Assembly (NCBI RefSeq): GCF_018141405.1
Contig: NZ_CP058648.1
Span: 15,001-79,000 of the forward strand
Reading direction: 5' to 3'
Source: Serpentinicella alkaliphila
Lineage (GTDB): Bacteria > Bacillota > Clostridia > Peptostreptococcales > Natronincolaceae
DNA: 64,000 nucleotides
Below are positions 1-15,249 of this stretch, in pieces (position 1 is the stretch's first letter; every line of letters begins with the position of its first letter). The notes beneath the pieces were generated by a model, which worked only from the letters and a program-made list of their open reading frames with translations, made no database searches and was not told the origin of the DNA. The position numbers were made by a program, and so were the translations under genes.

Positions 1-17
1 CCTTCGCTATTGTCACG
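1..17 (-). rRNA. 5S rRNA, 5' end only (cut by window edge)
   Basis: The first 17 bases match the 5' end of the complete 5S gene at 2633-2744 and lie at the same distance from a 23S 3' end. The rest of the gene is outside the window. Confidence 0.8.
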
Positions 18-76
18 ATTTATTGAGAGTGTTCTCTCAAAACTACAAGTGAGATTTTAAAGCTTTCATCTTTTTT

Positions 77-2513
<2,437 letters not shown>

Positions 2514-2541
2514 GTGCGTCTGCCAGTTCCGCCACCTCGGC
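2514..2541 (-). tRNA. tRNA-Leu, 5' fragment (28 nt)
   Basis: Read on the minus strand, this matches the start of a bacterial tRNA-Leu: GCCGAGGTGGCGGAACTGG followed by CAGACGCAC, i.e. acceptor 5' strand, D-arm with GGCAGACGC. The sequence then breaks into 23S. The anticodon and 3' half are missing, so the isoacceptor cannot be told. It sits 7 bases downstream of tRNA-Asn, as expected for a tRNA cluster after 5S. Confidence 0.8.
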
Positions 2542-2548
2542 ATATAAA

Positions 2549-2623
2549 TGGCTCCAAAGAGAGGGCTCGAACCTCCAACCTACCGGTTAACGACCGGTTG
2601 CTCCACCATTGAGCTACTTTGGA
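2549..2623 (-). tRNA. tRNA-Asn (GTT)
   Basis: A complete 75-nt cloverleaf with encoded CCA. The acceptor stem pairs TCCAAAG with CTTTGGA, the anticodon loop is TCGTTAA with anticodon GTT, and the T-loop is GGTTCGAGCC. It is downstream of 5S in the rRNA transcript. Confidence 0.95.
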
Positions 2624-2632
2624 ACATCTAAA

Positions 2633-2744
2633 CCGCAACGACCTACTCTCCCAGGCGGCCGCCCGCCAAGTACCATCGGCGCCGAAGGGCTTAACTTCTG
2701 TGTTCGGTATGGGAACAGGTGTGACCCCTTCGCTATTGTCACGA
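2633..2744 (-). rRNA. 5S rRNA
   Basis: About 112 nt matching Firmicute 5S, including the conserved core CCCATACCGAACACAGAAG. Terminal helix I can be formed between CGTGAC at the 5' end and GTTGCG at the 3' end, which sets the boundaries to within a couple of bases. It is 57 bases downstream of the full 23S gene. Confidence 0.92.
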
Positions 2745-2754
2745 TTTATTGAGA

Positions 2755-2780
2755 GTGTTCTCTCAAAACTACAAGTGAGA
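2755..2780 (-). other. 3' arm of 23S processing stem
   Basis: This spacer segment is complementary to 5756-5782 upstream of 23S, with a few mismatches. The two arms flank 23S and would bring both ends together for RNase III processing. The same arm is present in copy A near 29-54. Confidence 0.7.
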
Positions 2781-2801
2781 TTTTAAAGCTTTCATCTTTT
2801 T

Positions 2802-5716
<2,915 letters not shown>

Positions 5717-5755
5717 TTTAAAAGATGCTTGTAAATTTCTTTACTTAACTTTATT

Positions 5756-5782
5756 TCTCACTTTGCAGTTTTCAAAGAACAC
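5756..5782 (-). other. 5' arm of 23S processing stem
   Basis: Complementary to 2755-2780 downstream of 23S, including TCTCACTT and GCAGTTTTC. This fits the usual long helix that encloses 23S in the primary transcript. Confidence 0.7.
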
Positions 5783-5865
5783 TTGTTCTTCCTGCCTTTT
5801 GGCCGGAATACTATATTACCATCTTTTTATCTTCATGTCAATTGGTACTTGATGGCATTTGTTTG

Positions 5866-5941
5866 TGGTGGAGACGAGGAGAGTCGAACTCCTGACCCCC
5901 TGCTTGCAAGGCAGGTGCTCTCCCAACTGAGCTACGCCCCC
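5866..5941 (-). tRNA. tRNA-Ala (TGC)
   Basis: 76 nt with encoded CCA. The acceptor stem pairs GGGGGCG with CGTCTCC, the anticodon loop is TTGCAAG with anticodon TGC, and the T-loop is GTTCGACTC. It is the only tRNA in the 16S-23S spacer; a tRNA-Ile partner, common in Firmicutes, is absent here. Confidence 0.95.
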
Positions 5942-6051
5942 ATGTTACAACTTCCCAAATTTTAATTTGGTGTAGTTTGTAATACTCAGCATTAGCTGAG
6001 CTTCATATTAAATTACTTCTTTTTTGAAAAAACCTTCATCGAAGGTCTCTC

Positions 6052-6070
6052 AAAACTAAACAGTATAGAA
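6052..6070 (-). other. 3' arm of 16S processing stem
   Basis: A perfect 19-base complement of 7639-7657; with two mismatches the helix extends about 6 bp further outward. The two arms enclose 16S and should form the RNase III processing helix. Confidence 0.8.
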
Positions 6071-6082
6071 GCTTTTCTCCTT

Positions 6083-7592
<1,510 letters not shown>

Positions 7593-7638
7593 AAAATTTC
7601 TGGGTTGCATCTTTTTGATGCTTTTTTTCTTGCTGGCT

Positions 7639-7657
7639 TTCTATACTGTTTAGTTTT
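7639..7657 (-). other. 5' arm of 16S processing stem
   Basis: Perfect 19-base complement of 6052-6070 on the other side of 16S. Confidence 0.8.
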
Positions 7658-7696
7658 CAAAGACCTTTTTTATCTGCCGCTTTTGGCGACTTATCT

Positions 7697-7725
7697 AATG
7701 TATCATTTTTAACCTATTATGTCAA
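7697..7725 (-). promoter_or_regulatory. rRNA promoter P2
   Basis: On the minus strand: -35 TTGACA (7720-7725), 17-bp spacer, -10 TACATT (7697-7702). It lies about 100 bases upstream of 16S. Confidence 0.75.
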
Positions 7726-7777
7726 CTGCTTATTATTTCCTGTTAGTGTCATTAAATGTCGTTTTTTCGACTAGTAT

Positions 7778-7806
7778 ATCATAACATTTATTTTTAATTT
7801 TGTCAA
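7778..7806 (-). promoter_or_regulatory. rRNA promoter P1
   Basis: On the minus strand: -35 TTGACA (7801-7806), 17-bp spacer, -10 TATGAT (7778-7783). Tandem P1/P2 promoters with consensus -35 boxes are usual for Firmicute rRNA operons. Between 7807 and the iorB terminator at 8030 the DNA is very AT-rich; I see no gene there, and it may act as an UP-element region. Confidence 0.8.
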
Positions 7807-8029
7807 CTGGTCCAATATACCTTTTTATTTCTTTATGTTTAAACTTATGCCTTACCCCTCGCCTAATTTGGCCGGAAAATAATATTAGCATTTTTGTTTA
7901 TATAGGTCAATACCTTTTTTTATATTTTATATATATTCATTACTAATTATGGCTACAAAGTCTAGTTTAATCAATTGCACAAAGATTTATTCATACTTTT
8001 AAAATTAATATTCAACAAATATTTTATGA

Positions 8030-8061
8030 AATAAAATGAGCACCTACTTTAGCAAGTGCCC
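8030..8061 (-). terminator. Rho-independent terminator of ptb-iorA-iorB
   Basis: On the minus strand a 10-bp stem (GGGCACTTGC / GTAGGTGCTC, loop TAAA) is followed by ATTTTATTTC, 20 bases after the iorB stop. Confidence 0.8.
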
Positions 8062-8080
8062 ATCTTGTTTCAATTCATTT

Positions 8081-8671
8081 CTACTTCACAGCCCTAATAC
8101 CCGCTTCGATAGCCTTTAGATTTGGCTCTACCAATTCTTCTTTTACAGACTCTCTTATAGTATTTGCCCAATTTAGATGCTCTAACCCTACAGCTTTAAT
8201 TAGTGAGCCCAACAAAACTATATTTTGAGTTTTTATATCCCCGAGCTCTTTAGCAATATCTCCAGCTTTAATAACAATAGTTCTTTCTCTTACAATATCC
8301 TGCACAACATCTATAGCGTTTTGTGTATAAGTAGCGCTACCTATTAAAGTCGGGAGAGATGGTATAACAAAATCATTTATGACAACTTTACCAGTAGGTT
8401 TTAAATAGTCTAACCAACGTAGAGATTCCATCTTCTCAAAAGCAACAATAATATCAGCCTGCCCCCTACCTATTATCGGTGAGTAAACTTTATTGCCATA
8501 CCTTACTTGCGTCGTTACACTTCCGCCCCTCTGGGCCATACCATGAACTTCTGACATCTTAGTGTCATATCCCGCAGAAATTAGACCTAAGGATAAAATT
8601 TTACTCGCTAAAATAATACCTTGTCCCCCTACACCAACTAACAGTATATTTTTTGTGTCAACACTTAACAT
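8081..8671 (-). CDS. iorB: Indolepyruvate:ferredoxin oxidoreductase, beta subunit
   Basis: This is the small subunit of the thiamine-diphosphate enzyme that oxidatively decarboxylates aryl-pyruvates (from Trp, Phe, Tyr transamination) to aryl-acetyl-CoA, reducing ferredoxin. At 196 aa it has the usual family length. It starts with the conserved GVGGQGIILASKIL glycine-rich segment (residues ~13-26), followed by SEVHGMAQRGGSV, both hallmarks of the gamma-type 2-oxoacid oxidoreductase domain. It begins 3 bases after the iorA stop, so it is translationally linked to iorA. Cytoplasmic. No oddities. Confidence 0.95.
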   Translation of the reverse strand: MLSVDTKNILLVGVGGQGIILASKILSLGLISAGYDTKMSEVHGMAQRGGSVTTQVRYGNKVYSPIIGRGQADIIVAFEKMESLRWLDYLKPTGKVVINDFVIPSLPTLIGSATYTQNAIDVVQDIVRERTIVIKAGDIAKELGDIKTQNIVLLGSLIKAVGLEHLNWANTIRESVKEELVEPNLKAIEAGIRAVK

Positions 8672-8674
8672 AAT

Positions 8675-10441
8675 TTAAACACCTGCCTTTTCTATAGCTT
8701 CAAATGGACATACTTGCATGCAAACATGACATCCAACACACATGTTCTCGTCTATATACGCCTTATCATTAAAAGAAATAGCAGGACAGCCTACCTTACC
8801 GCAAATTCTACAAGTCTTACAAGTTTCTTCATTTACTTTACAGAGCACTCTCTCATTACCGAATTCCTCAATGTCTTCTTCTGTAAATTTCTTAAGTACA
8901 CATGGCCACTTTGTAATTATAACGCTTGCTTCATCACTACTTAGTGCCTCGTCAACTATTTTTTCTGTATCTTTAATATTCAGTGGATTAATAACTTTGA
9001 TATTTTTTATCCCACAGGCCTCTACTAATTTAGGAATATTTATTATTGGTGCTTTGTCTCCCATTAAAGTATACCCTGATCCTGGATTTTCCTGATGACC
9101 AGTCATTCCTGTAATTCGGTTATCTAGTATAATCGTCAAGGCATTTCCCCTATTATATACAATATCAAGCAACCCAGTTATGCCCGAATGAAAGAATGTT
9201 GAATCTCCAATAACACCTACAACCTTCTTTTTAATGTTATTAAAATCAAATGCAACCTGAGCTCCATGGCCAGCACTTACACTAGAACCCATACATATAC
9301 ATGTATCCATTGCATATAGCGGTTCGACTGAACCCAATGTATAGCATCCAATGTCACCACTTACCATAACATTTTTCTTTCTAGAAAGTACGTAGAATAT
9401 TCCCCTATGAGGGCATCCAGCACACATAATAGGTGGTCTTGGGGCAGCTAAAGAAATATCAACATCTAAAAGCTCCCTTTCTTCACCCTTCATGGCTTTG
9501 GCGATAATATCTGGATTGAGTTCTCCTATTAAAGGAATCTTTTCTTTTCCAATACAATTAATCCCCGCTGCCTTCATTTGCTCTTCCATATATGGTTCCA
9601 GCTCTTCTATAACATACAGAGTTTCAACTTGCGAAGCAAATTCTTTAATCTTTTTCATAGGTAATGGGTGACTAAATCCTACTTTAAAATAGGAAACATC
9701 TTCACCAAATACTTCTTTTGCGTATTGGTATGAAACCCCTGAGGTTACAATACCAATTTTTTTATTGCCCCACTCAATTTTATTCAGTGGAGTATTATTG
9801 CTAAACTCCTCTAATTTTTTAAGCTTATCTTCAAGCTTTACATGTAAACCTCGAGCATTCACAGGAGTAGCAACAAATTTAGGAATATTCTTCTTATACT
9901 CCTTCATCTTAAATTCTTCACGTTCACCAAACTCTACTAAAGTTTTACTATGACATATTCTAGTTGTTAATCTCAACATTACTACTACATCAAATTCTTC
10001 ACTTATGCGAAAGCCTTCAATCATAAAATCCTTAGCTTCTTGACTATCACTTGGTTCAAGCATAGCGATCTTAGACATTTTAGCAAAATAACGATTATCT
10101 TGTTCGTTTTGAGAACTGTGCATACCAGGATCATCAGCTGAAATAAATACAAATCCTCCATTGACTCCTGTATAAGCATAGGTGAATAAAGGATCAGCAG
10201 CAACGTTAACACCAACATGTTTCATGGCAGCCATAGATCTAGCTCCTGCAATCGATGCCCCAATTGCAACTTCCATAGCTACTTTCTCATTTGGAGACCA
10301 CTCACTATATATCTCTTTATACTTAGCTGTATTTTCCAAAATTTCAGTGCTTGGTGTTCCTGGATAGGCCGCAGCCACCGTTACACCTGCTTCGTATGCA
10401 CCACGGGCAATAGCTTCATTTCCTGTAAGTAAATGTTTCAT
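8675..10441 (-). CDS. iorA: Indolepyruvate:ferredoxin oxidoreductase, alpha subunit
   Basis: The large subunit carries the thiamine diphosphate site and the iron-sulfur clusters. It is 588 aa. The N-terminal pyrimidine-binding domain has GNEAIARGAYEAGV and AAYPGTPSTE, the C-terminal ThDP domain has SGDIGCYTLG and GDSTFFHSG, and the extreme C-terminus is a two-[4Fe-4S] ferredoxin domain. The cluster cysteines are C541, C544, C547, C552 and C568, C571, C574, C578. The first cluster has five-residue rather than CxxCxxCxxxC spacing (C547-x4-C552), which is typical of IorA. The RBS GGGGGG lies 8 bases before the ATG. It is the second gene of ptb-iorA-iorB, 33 bases after ptb. Confidence 0.96.
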   Translation of the reverse strand: MKHLLTGNEAIARGAYEAGVTVAAAYPGTPSTEILENTAKYKEIYSEWSPNEKVAMEVAIGASIAGARSMAAMKHVGVNVAADPLFTYAYTGVNGGFVFISADDPGMHSSQNEQDNRYFAKMSKIAMLEPSDSQEAKDFMIEGFRISEEFDVVVMLRLTTRICHSKTLVEFGEREEFKMKEYKKNIPKFVATPVNARGLHVKLEDKLKKLEEFSNNTPLNKIEWGNKKIGIVTSGVSYQYAKEVFGEDVSYFKVGFSHPLPMKKIKEFASQVETLYVIEELEPYMEEQMKAAGINCIGKEKIPLIGELNPDIIAKAMKGEERELLDVDISLAAPRPPIMCAGCPHRGIFYVLSRKKNVMVSGDIGCYTLGSVEPLYAMDTCICMGSSVSAGHGAQVAFDFNNIKKKVVGVIGDSTFFHSGITGLLDIVYNRGNALTIILDNRITGMTGHQENPGSGYTLMGDKAPIINIPKLVEACGIKNIKVINPLNIKDTEKIVDEALSSDEASVIITKWPCVLKKFTEEDIEEFGNERVLCKVNEETCKTCRICGKVGCPAISFNDKAYIDENMCVGCHVCMQVCPFEAIEKAGV

Positions 10442-10474
10442 CTATTTTCCCCCCAACTAGTTTATATTTAGTTT

Positions 10475-11383
10475 TTATGCCTTAGCAGAAATCAAACTTC
10501 CTAGTGCTATGGAATACAACTTAGTTTCTGCACTATCAGCTCTTGAAACTAATACTACAGGAACCCTAGCTCCCATAATTATACCCGCAGATTTTGCATT
10601 AGCCATATATGTTAGGGACTTTCCTATACCATTCCCTACTTCTATAGTAGGTACTAAAAGTACATCTGCATCACCTGATACATCACTTTCATAATTTTTG
10701 ATCTTAGCTGCCTCTGTACTTACGGCTAAATCAAAGGCAATAGGTCCTTCCACTATTACTCCTGGACCAAAACGGCCTTCTAAACTATATTTTTTAAGCT
10801 CAGCCCCATCTAAGGTTGCTTGCATTTTATCACTTACTTTTTCTTTTGCAGCAATGCATGCTACTTTAATTTCTTCACGTCCCATTGCTTTTAAACAATC
10901 AACTGCATTTTGTAAAATCGACGCTTTTTCATCTAAAGACGGAGTAATATTCATTCCACCATCAGTAACAGTTAGAAGCTTATGATAAGTAGGTGGTTCA
11001 TAAATTAATACATGACTTATTAAGTTGTCTGTCCTTAAACCAAAATCTTTCTTTAAAACTGCCTTTAGTAAAATGGAAGTGTCTAGTATACCCTTCATTA
11101 AAAAATCCGCTTCCCCAGTTGATACTAATCTAGCAGCCTCTATTGCGGCAGCTTCGAAATCTGCAATATCCACTACCTTGAACTTAGTTAAATCGACTTC
11201 CAATTCCTTTGCAATTGATTGCATCTTTTCTAGATCCCCAATTAAAATAGGTTCTACTATTCCTGCATCAAATGCATCCTGAATTGACTGAAGCACATCC
11301 TCATCGTGGGCAGCAGCAACTGCTAGCCTCATGGTTTTTTGCTCCTGTGCTTTTTTTAGCAAATCATCAAGTTTTCTAATCAT
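10475..11383 (-). CDS. ptb: Phosphate acyl(butyryl)transferase
   Basis: Exchanges CoA for phosphate on acyl-CoA (butyryl-, branched-chain or aryl-acyl-CoA), the step before ATP formation by an acyl kinase. 302 aa from the ATG at 11383, chosen because AAGGGGTG lies 7 bases upstream; a longer upstream reading has no RBS. The sequence has the phosphate acetyl/butyryl transferase pattern: MRLAVAAAHDEDVL at the start, FLMKGILDTS in the middle, and MGARVPVVLVSRADS near the end. It leads the operon with iorA and iorB, so its likely in vivo substrate is the acyl-CoA made by IorAB. No butyrate kinase gene is adjacent, which is unusual since ptb is normally paired with buk. Confidence 0.9.
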   Translation of the reverse strand: MIRKLDDLLKKAQEQKTMRLAVAAAHDEDVLQSIQDAFDAGIVEPILIGDLEKMQSIAKELEVDLTKFKVVDIADFEAAAIEAARLVSTGEADFLMKGILDTSILLKAVLKKDFGLRTDNLISHVLIYEPPTYHKLLTVTDGGMNITPSLDEKASILQNAVDCLKAMGREEIKVACIAAKEKVSDKMQATLDGAELKKYSLEGRFGPGVIVEGPIAFDLAVSTEAAKIKNYESDVSGDADVLLVPTIEVGNGIGKSLTYMANAKSAGIIMGARVPVVLVSRADSAETKLYSIALGSLISAKA

Positions 11384-11472
11384 ATACACACCCCTTGTAA
11401 AAACTTTTTTGTCCAACCATTTTATATTATTCTATTATTAACTTTAATATCCTTCTTAATAGATACAACCGT

Positions 11473-11505
11473 AAAAAAAAGGATATAGCATTAATACCTA
11501 TACCC
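11473..11505 (-). terminator. Terminator of the 11515 membrane-protein operon
   Basis: On the minus strand an 8-bp stem (GGGTATAG / CTATATCC with one G-T pair) is followed directly by eight T residues. Confidence 0.75.
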
Positions 11506-11514
11506 TTTACACAT

Positions 11515-12249
11515 TTAAAACTCTCTCATAAATAATCTTTTTCTTCTAGTACTAGTACTTAATAATTCAAATAAAAACCCTCTATATATCATCATATACG
11601 AAAACCATAACTGACCAATTAAATAAAAAACTATTCCACTCGGTGAAGTAAATATAGTGAATATGGAAATATAGTAGTTAAAAATGTTAGTTAATAAGTT
11701 TCCGGTAGTTATATACATAACACCTATTAAAATTATATTTGGTACCACCCACTCAATTACATTTTCCTTAATAAATTCAACTGCGTAAGTTATAGTTTCC
11801 CATGGGTCATAATACTTTTGATATATAGACTCCGGTAGGGCATTTAATACAATTACAGTTAATAGACTTATTATAGGGTATATACCTATCGGTAATATTG
11901 GTAAAATAAAATATCTTAAACCTAAGGAAGCTACATAACCAAAGAAAAAAATAGTCCAAATTTTTCTCAAGTATATTGAAAAACCATCTTTAAAATCATG
12001 AAAGCTAAACCTGTTGTTTTTAACTATTCTATTTAGCAAGTATAGATAGTTTGATATTAATGCACTTGTGACTATTACAGAAAGTAAACCTCCTAATATA
12101 CCAAATGCAGGTGCCACCATATATAGAAGCAACGTAGCAAAGGAATAAAACAAACCAGTAAAAATAATCGGCCAGTTATCAATAAGCCCTTTAAAAGAAT
12201 TTTTAATAATTTTTTTGTTAGTATAAAGAATATCCGTTAAAATATCCAT
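11515..12249 (-). CDS. Polytopic membrane protein of unknown function
   Basis: 244 aa with about six hydrophobic segments (roughly residues 25-47, 52-72, 94-112, 117-138, 168-187 and 205-230) and a basic C-terminus (STRRKRLF). The N-terminal stretch resembles the layout of many clostridial integral membrane proteins with a glycerophosphoryl-diesterase-type membrane fold, but I recognise no family motif. A good RBS (GGGGG) precedes the ATG. It starts 1 base after the stop of the radical SAM gene, so the two are co-transcribed and probably functionally linked. Function not assigned. Confidence 0.75.
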   Translation of the reverse strand: MDILTDILYTNKKIIKNSFKGLIDNWPIIFTGLFYSFATLLLYMVAPAFGILGGLLSVIVTSALISNYLYLLNRIVKNNRFSFHDFKDGFSIYLRKIWTIFFFGYVASLGLRYFILPILPIGIYPIISLLTVIVLNALPESIYQKYYDPWETITYAVEFIKENVIEWVVPNIILIGVMYITTGNLLTNIFNYYISIFTIFTSPSGIVFYLIGQLWFSYMMIYRGFLFELLSTSTRRKRLFMREF

Positions 12250-12250
12250 A

Positions 12251-14044
12251 CTAATCCCCCTTTTTATTATCTACATTTTCAAAGACTTCATAATCTATTC
12301 CATAGCATTTGGAATAGTCTAAAGCCATTTTATCCATGTCGTAGTCGAAAAGTATTACGATATCCTTTTCTTTAATACTATGTAGTTGTTGCGGGTCCTT
12401 ATCAATTTCTCCAACATCATAGCTAAATATTTCAAAATGCACCTTTTTGATTATTTGCTTCGCAGGTAAATTTATATAATTAGGTAAATAACATTTAATA
12501 TGTTCCTCTCTTTGAAGAAACTTATGACACTTGTTTTTAAAATCTAATTCAATGCTTCTGTTAAAAATATCAGGCAAACTGGAAGTCTTATTATTTTTTA
12601 AATAATCGAATTTCATTACTTCCTTAAATAAATCTTCCCTATGGAAACCCATGTAATTATAGAAATCATATAGAATAACATACAGTTGGTTCTTCCCATG
12701 AAATGCATGCTGCAGCTCTTCTCTTTCCCAAAACTTATATAAATCTTCAAAAAATTTAAAAGCACTTTTATAGAAGTTTGCTAATATTAAATTTAATGTA
12801 CTTTTAAACATTCCAGTATTATAGTAGGTCTCTACCATTTCCTCAATACCCTTAAGTCTAATAACCTCCCCATATGATAATACCTCTGTTTCTAGTACTT
12901 CATAAGGAGGTGAGTCTAAATATATGTACCCTAAATCCTGAGCTCTATTTCTAAGTCCAGACCCTTTTAACAACTTCAAAAATCCCAACTGAAGTTTATC
13001 CGGTCTAAGGGAAAATACATCATCAAATGACTTTCGAAAGCTAAAATAGTCTTCCTTCGGTAATCCAACTATTAAATCTAAATGTTGATGAATATTTTTA
13101 AAACTACTTATTGTATTTACATTTTTCTTTACTAGCTCAAAATCCATCTTTCTTTGAATAATAGAAAGTGTTTCTTCATTTGTAGATTGTACTCCTATTT
13201 CAAATTGAAACAATCCTACTGGTGAAGTTCTTACTAAGTCTAGTATTTCTTTATCTAATATATCTGCAGCAATTTCAAAATGAAAATTTGTTTTTTTATT
13301 GTTATGCTCCAAAATAAACTTAATTATTTCAATCGAAATCTTTTTGTTAGCATTAAATGTCCTATCAACAAACTTAACTTGTTTTACATTCATGTCTAGA
13401 AAATGCTTTAAATCCTTCTTCACCCTATTAATACTCATAAACCTTAATCCCTCAGTTGAAGAAGACAGGCAATACTGACAGTTAAATGGACAACCCCTAG
13501 AGCTTTCATAATATACAATTTTGTCAGGATTAAATCCTTCAAGTTCATAGGGAAAGGGTAATAAATCCATATCCAATTCATAACAACCAGTACTTGTCAA
13601 AAACACTTCTCCCTTAGCCCTATACACCAAGTTTGGAACTTCAGTGAAATCCCCATCATTGATTAAACATTCAACTAAATGTTTAAAGGTTTGTTCCCCT
13701 TCTCCAACTATAACAATATCTATACTATCGTTATTATTCATTAGCTCTATTGTATCATATGACACTTCAGGACCACCTAAAATTATTAAGGTATCCGGCA
13801 AAATCATTTTTATATGTTTACATAAATTTAAAACAAGCTCTATATTCCATATATAGCAAGAAAAACAAAGGACATCGGGCCTTTCTTTATACAGTTCACT
13901 TAAAATATATTGCATACTATTATTTATAGTGTATTCTTTTATTTTAACATCCTTTACGATATCCTTAACCATACCCTTAAGATACCTAATTGCAATGTTT
14001 GTGTGAATATACTTTGCATTTATTGCAGTTAAAATTATATTCAT
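12251..14044 (-). CDS. B12-binding domain radical SAM protein (DUF4080 type)
   Basis: 597 aa. Residues 1-130 form a Rossmann-like cobalamin-binding domain of the family (MNIILTAINAKYIHTN, ILGGPEVSYD, VGEGEQTF), although no DxHxxG motif is obvious. The radical SAM core follows, with the [4Fe-4S] motif C185-x3-C189-x2-C192, then FVDRTFNANK and a QSTNEETL segment. The C-terminal part (about 370-597) matches the layout of DUF4080 proteins. Members of this group are thought to do methyl transfer or similar radical chemistry, but their substrates are mostly unknown. The co-transcribed 11515 membrane protein hints at a lipid or envelope substrate (inference). Confidence 0.88.
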   Translation of the reverse strand: MNIILTAINAKYIHTNIAIRYLKGMVKDIVKDVKIKEYTINNSMQYILSELYKERPDVLCFSCYIWNIELVLNLCKHIKMILPDTLIILGGPEVSYDTIELMNNNDSIDIVIVGEGEQTFKHLVECLINDGDFTEVPNLVYRAKGEVFLTSTGCYELDMDLLPFPYELEGFNPDKIVYYESSRGCPFNCQYCLSSSTEGLRFMSINRVKKDLKHFLDMNVKQVKFVDRTFNANKKISIEIIKFILEHNNKKTNFHFEIAADILDKEILDLVRTSPVGLFQFEIGVQSTNEETLSIIQRKMDFELVKKNVNTISSFKNIHQHLDLIVGLPKEDYFSFRKSFDDVFSLRPDKLQLGFLKLLKGSGLRNRAQDLGYIYLDSPPYEVLETEVLSYGEVIRLKGIEEMVETYYNTGMFKSTLNLILANFYKSAFKFFEDLYKFWEREELQHAFHGKNQLYVILYDFYNYMGFHREDLFKEVMKFDYLKNNKTSSLPDIFNRSIELDFKNKCHKFLQREEHIKCYLPNYINLPAKQIIKKVHFEIFSYDVGEIDKDPQQLHSIKEKDIVILFDYDMDKMALDYSKCYGIDYEVFENVDNKKGD

Positions 14045-14187
14045 TATTCATCCTCTTTCTGAATAAAATAGTAAAATATTCATTTCTATATTGCTATAAT
14101 TCATGTTATACTAATAGTCAGTGTATTTCAATAACAGTTTTTTATTGTTAAAAACTTGTAATTTGGGTTAATTTTATGTAAACTGTA

Positions 14188-14216
14188 TTGTAATGTTATC
14201 TCTATTAGAATATAAT
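14188..14216 (+). promoter_or_regulatory. Sigma-A-type promoter for the 14265 gene
   Basis: TTGTAA (14188-14193), 17-bp spacer, TATAAT (14211-14216), about 50 bases ahead of the start codon in the divergent intergenic region. Confidence 0.7.
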
Positions 14217-14264
14217 TTGCATATACTATATATAGTTTTTCGAATCTTAGAAAGGTGGTATTAA

Positions 14265-14855
14265 ATGTTTCCACAAACCCATAGAATTATTTCACAACAT
14301 GTACATCATCATGTAAGTGAGCTTCTTGGAGTTAATCTTAACAAAAGCAGTTTAACATACGGCAGTATAAAACCAGATATTGCTCCTCATTTAGCAAAAC
14401 TAGCTCACTTTAAACCGAATACTTTTGACTATATTTGTGATGAAATTAATGAATTATCTAAATTCAGTCTTGTTCCAAACGTTCAATTTATGAAATTAGT
14501 TTCAACAAATATTGGAGTTGTTACTCATTTTATAGCTGATTATTTTTGTGTACCTCACAACGACAGGGCAACTTATAAAAATAATTTCTTGCAGCATATG
14601 AAATACGAGAACAACCTTCATAAACTTTTTAAATCCTTCGACAAAAAAATTGATCTTACTGACACAGCCCATATATTTTATACAAATAACAATATCTCTA
14701 TAAAAGACTATTTAGAAACTTTACACCTAGAGTATACTAATAGAGGCGAAAGCTTAGAAAATGACTTAGAGAGTTCAGTTCTCGCATCTTCATCAGTAGC
14801 ACTCTTTATAATTACTCAAGCTATTGCAAAATTAAACTTAAAAAATGCTGCTTAG
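14265..14855 (+). CDS. Zinc-dependent phospholipase C-like protein
   Basis: 196 aa. The pattern HRIISQHVHHHV at the start, a YGSIKPDIAPH segment (residues ~29-39), and a later VVTHFIADYFCVPHN (residues ~85-99) match the Zn_dep_PLPC family, in which these His and Asp residues hold zinc. No signal peptide is visible, so this member probably stays in the cytoplasm, unlike the secreted alpha-toxin type; the role is unknown. RBS AAAGGTGG is 6 bases before the ATG. A consensus promoter lies at 14188-14216 and a terminator directly follows. Confidence 0.78.
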   Translation: MFPQTHRIISQHVHHHVSELLGVNLNKSSLTYGSIKPDIAPHLAKLAHFKPNTFDYICDEINELSKFSLVPNVQFMKLVSTNIGVVTHFIADYFCVPHNDRATYKNNFLQHMKYENNLHKLFKSFDKKIDLTDTAHIFYTNNNISIKDYLETLHLEYTNRGESLENDLESSVLASSSVALFIITQAIAKLNLKNAA

Positions 14856-14857
14856 TT

Positions 14858-14897
14858 TTACACACATGGTTAGATGTTGAACCATGTGTTTTTATTT
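14858..14897 (+). terminator. Terminator after the PLPC-like gene
   Basis: ACACATGGTT and AACCATGTGT form a perfect 10-bp stem, followed by TTTTATTTTTT. Confidence 0.9.
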
Positions 14898-14980
14898 TTT
14901 AAAAAATTTGTAGAAACATGCAGGTTTTTTGGCATTGTTGTAGAATAAGTATGTAGATAAAACGAAAGGAGATATACTTA

Positions 14981-15175
14981 ATGGAACAATTCTCAAAAAT
15001 ATCTATAGAAGAAATTTCGAAACACGATATGCTTATGATAATTAAAGCACTTGAATATACTGGAGAAAAAACAAATATCTCTTCCTTTGGCGAGCTTAAA
15101 GATGCAATAGTTAGACAATTAAGTATTCTATGTAACTCTTCTGAGGAAGAATTTATCTCATACTTACAAAAATAG
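14981..15175 (+). CDS. Small hypothetical protein (64 aa)
   Basis: A 64-aa acidic, helix-rich protein (starts MEQFSKISIEEISKHD). A strong RBS (AAAGGAGAT, 8 bases upstream), its own space between two terminators and a codon pattern like its neighbours support a real gene. No cysteines, signal peptide or membrane segment. I do not recognise the family. Its tail ends just before the bidirectional terminator at 15200-15245. Confidence 0.6.
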   Translation: MEQFSKISIEEISKHDMLMIIKALEYTGEKTNISSFGELKDAIVRQLSILCNSSEEEFISYLQK

Positions 15176-15199
15176 AAAGCTTTTTTCATTCATAAATTT

Positions 15200-15245
15200 T
15201 AAGGCAAATCACCAAAGTATTTTCTTTGATGACTTGCCTTTTTCT
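15200..15245. terminator. Bidirectional terminator (14981 gene / argS)
   Basis: AAGGCAAATCACCAAAG pairs with CTTTGATGACTTGCCTT with one internal mismatch; T-runs on both sides serve the two converging genes. Confidence 0.85.
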
Positions 15246-15249
15246 ATTC

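Noticed and set aside
8742-9095. 117-aa plus-strand reading frame inside iorA
   Set aside because: Antisense shadow of a clear iorA coding region; no RBS and unlikely composition.
14899-15189. 96-aa reading frame on the minus strand opposite the small 14981 gene
   Set aside because: No ribosome binding site, overlaps a terminator, and the opposite strand has a well-placed RBS and start.
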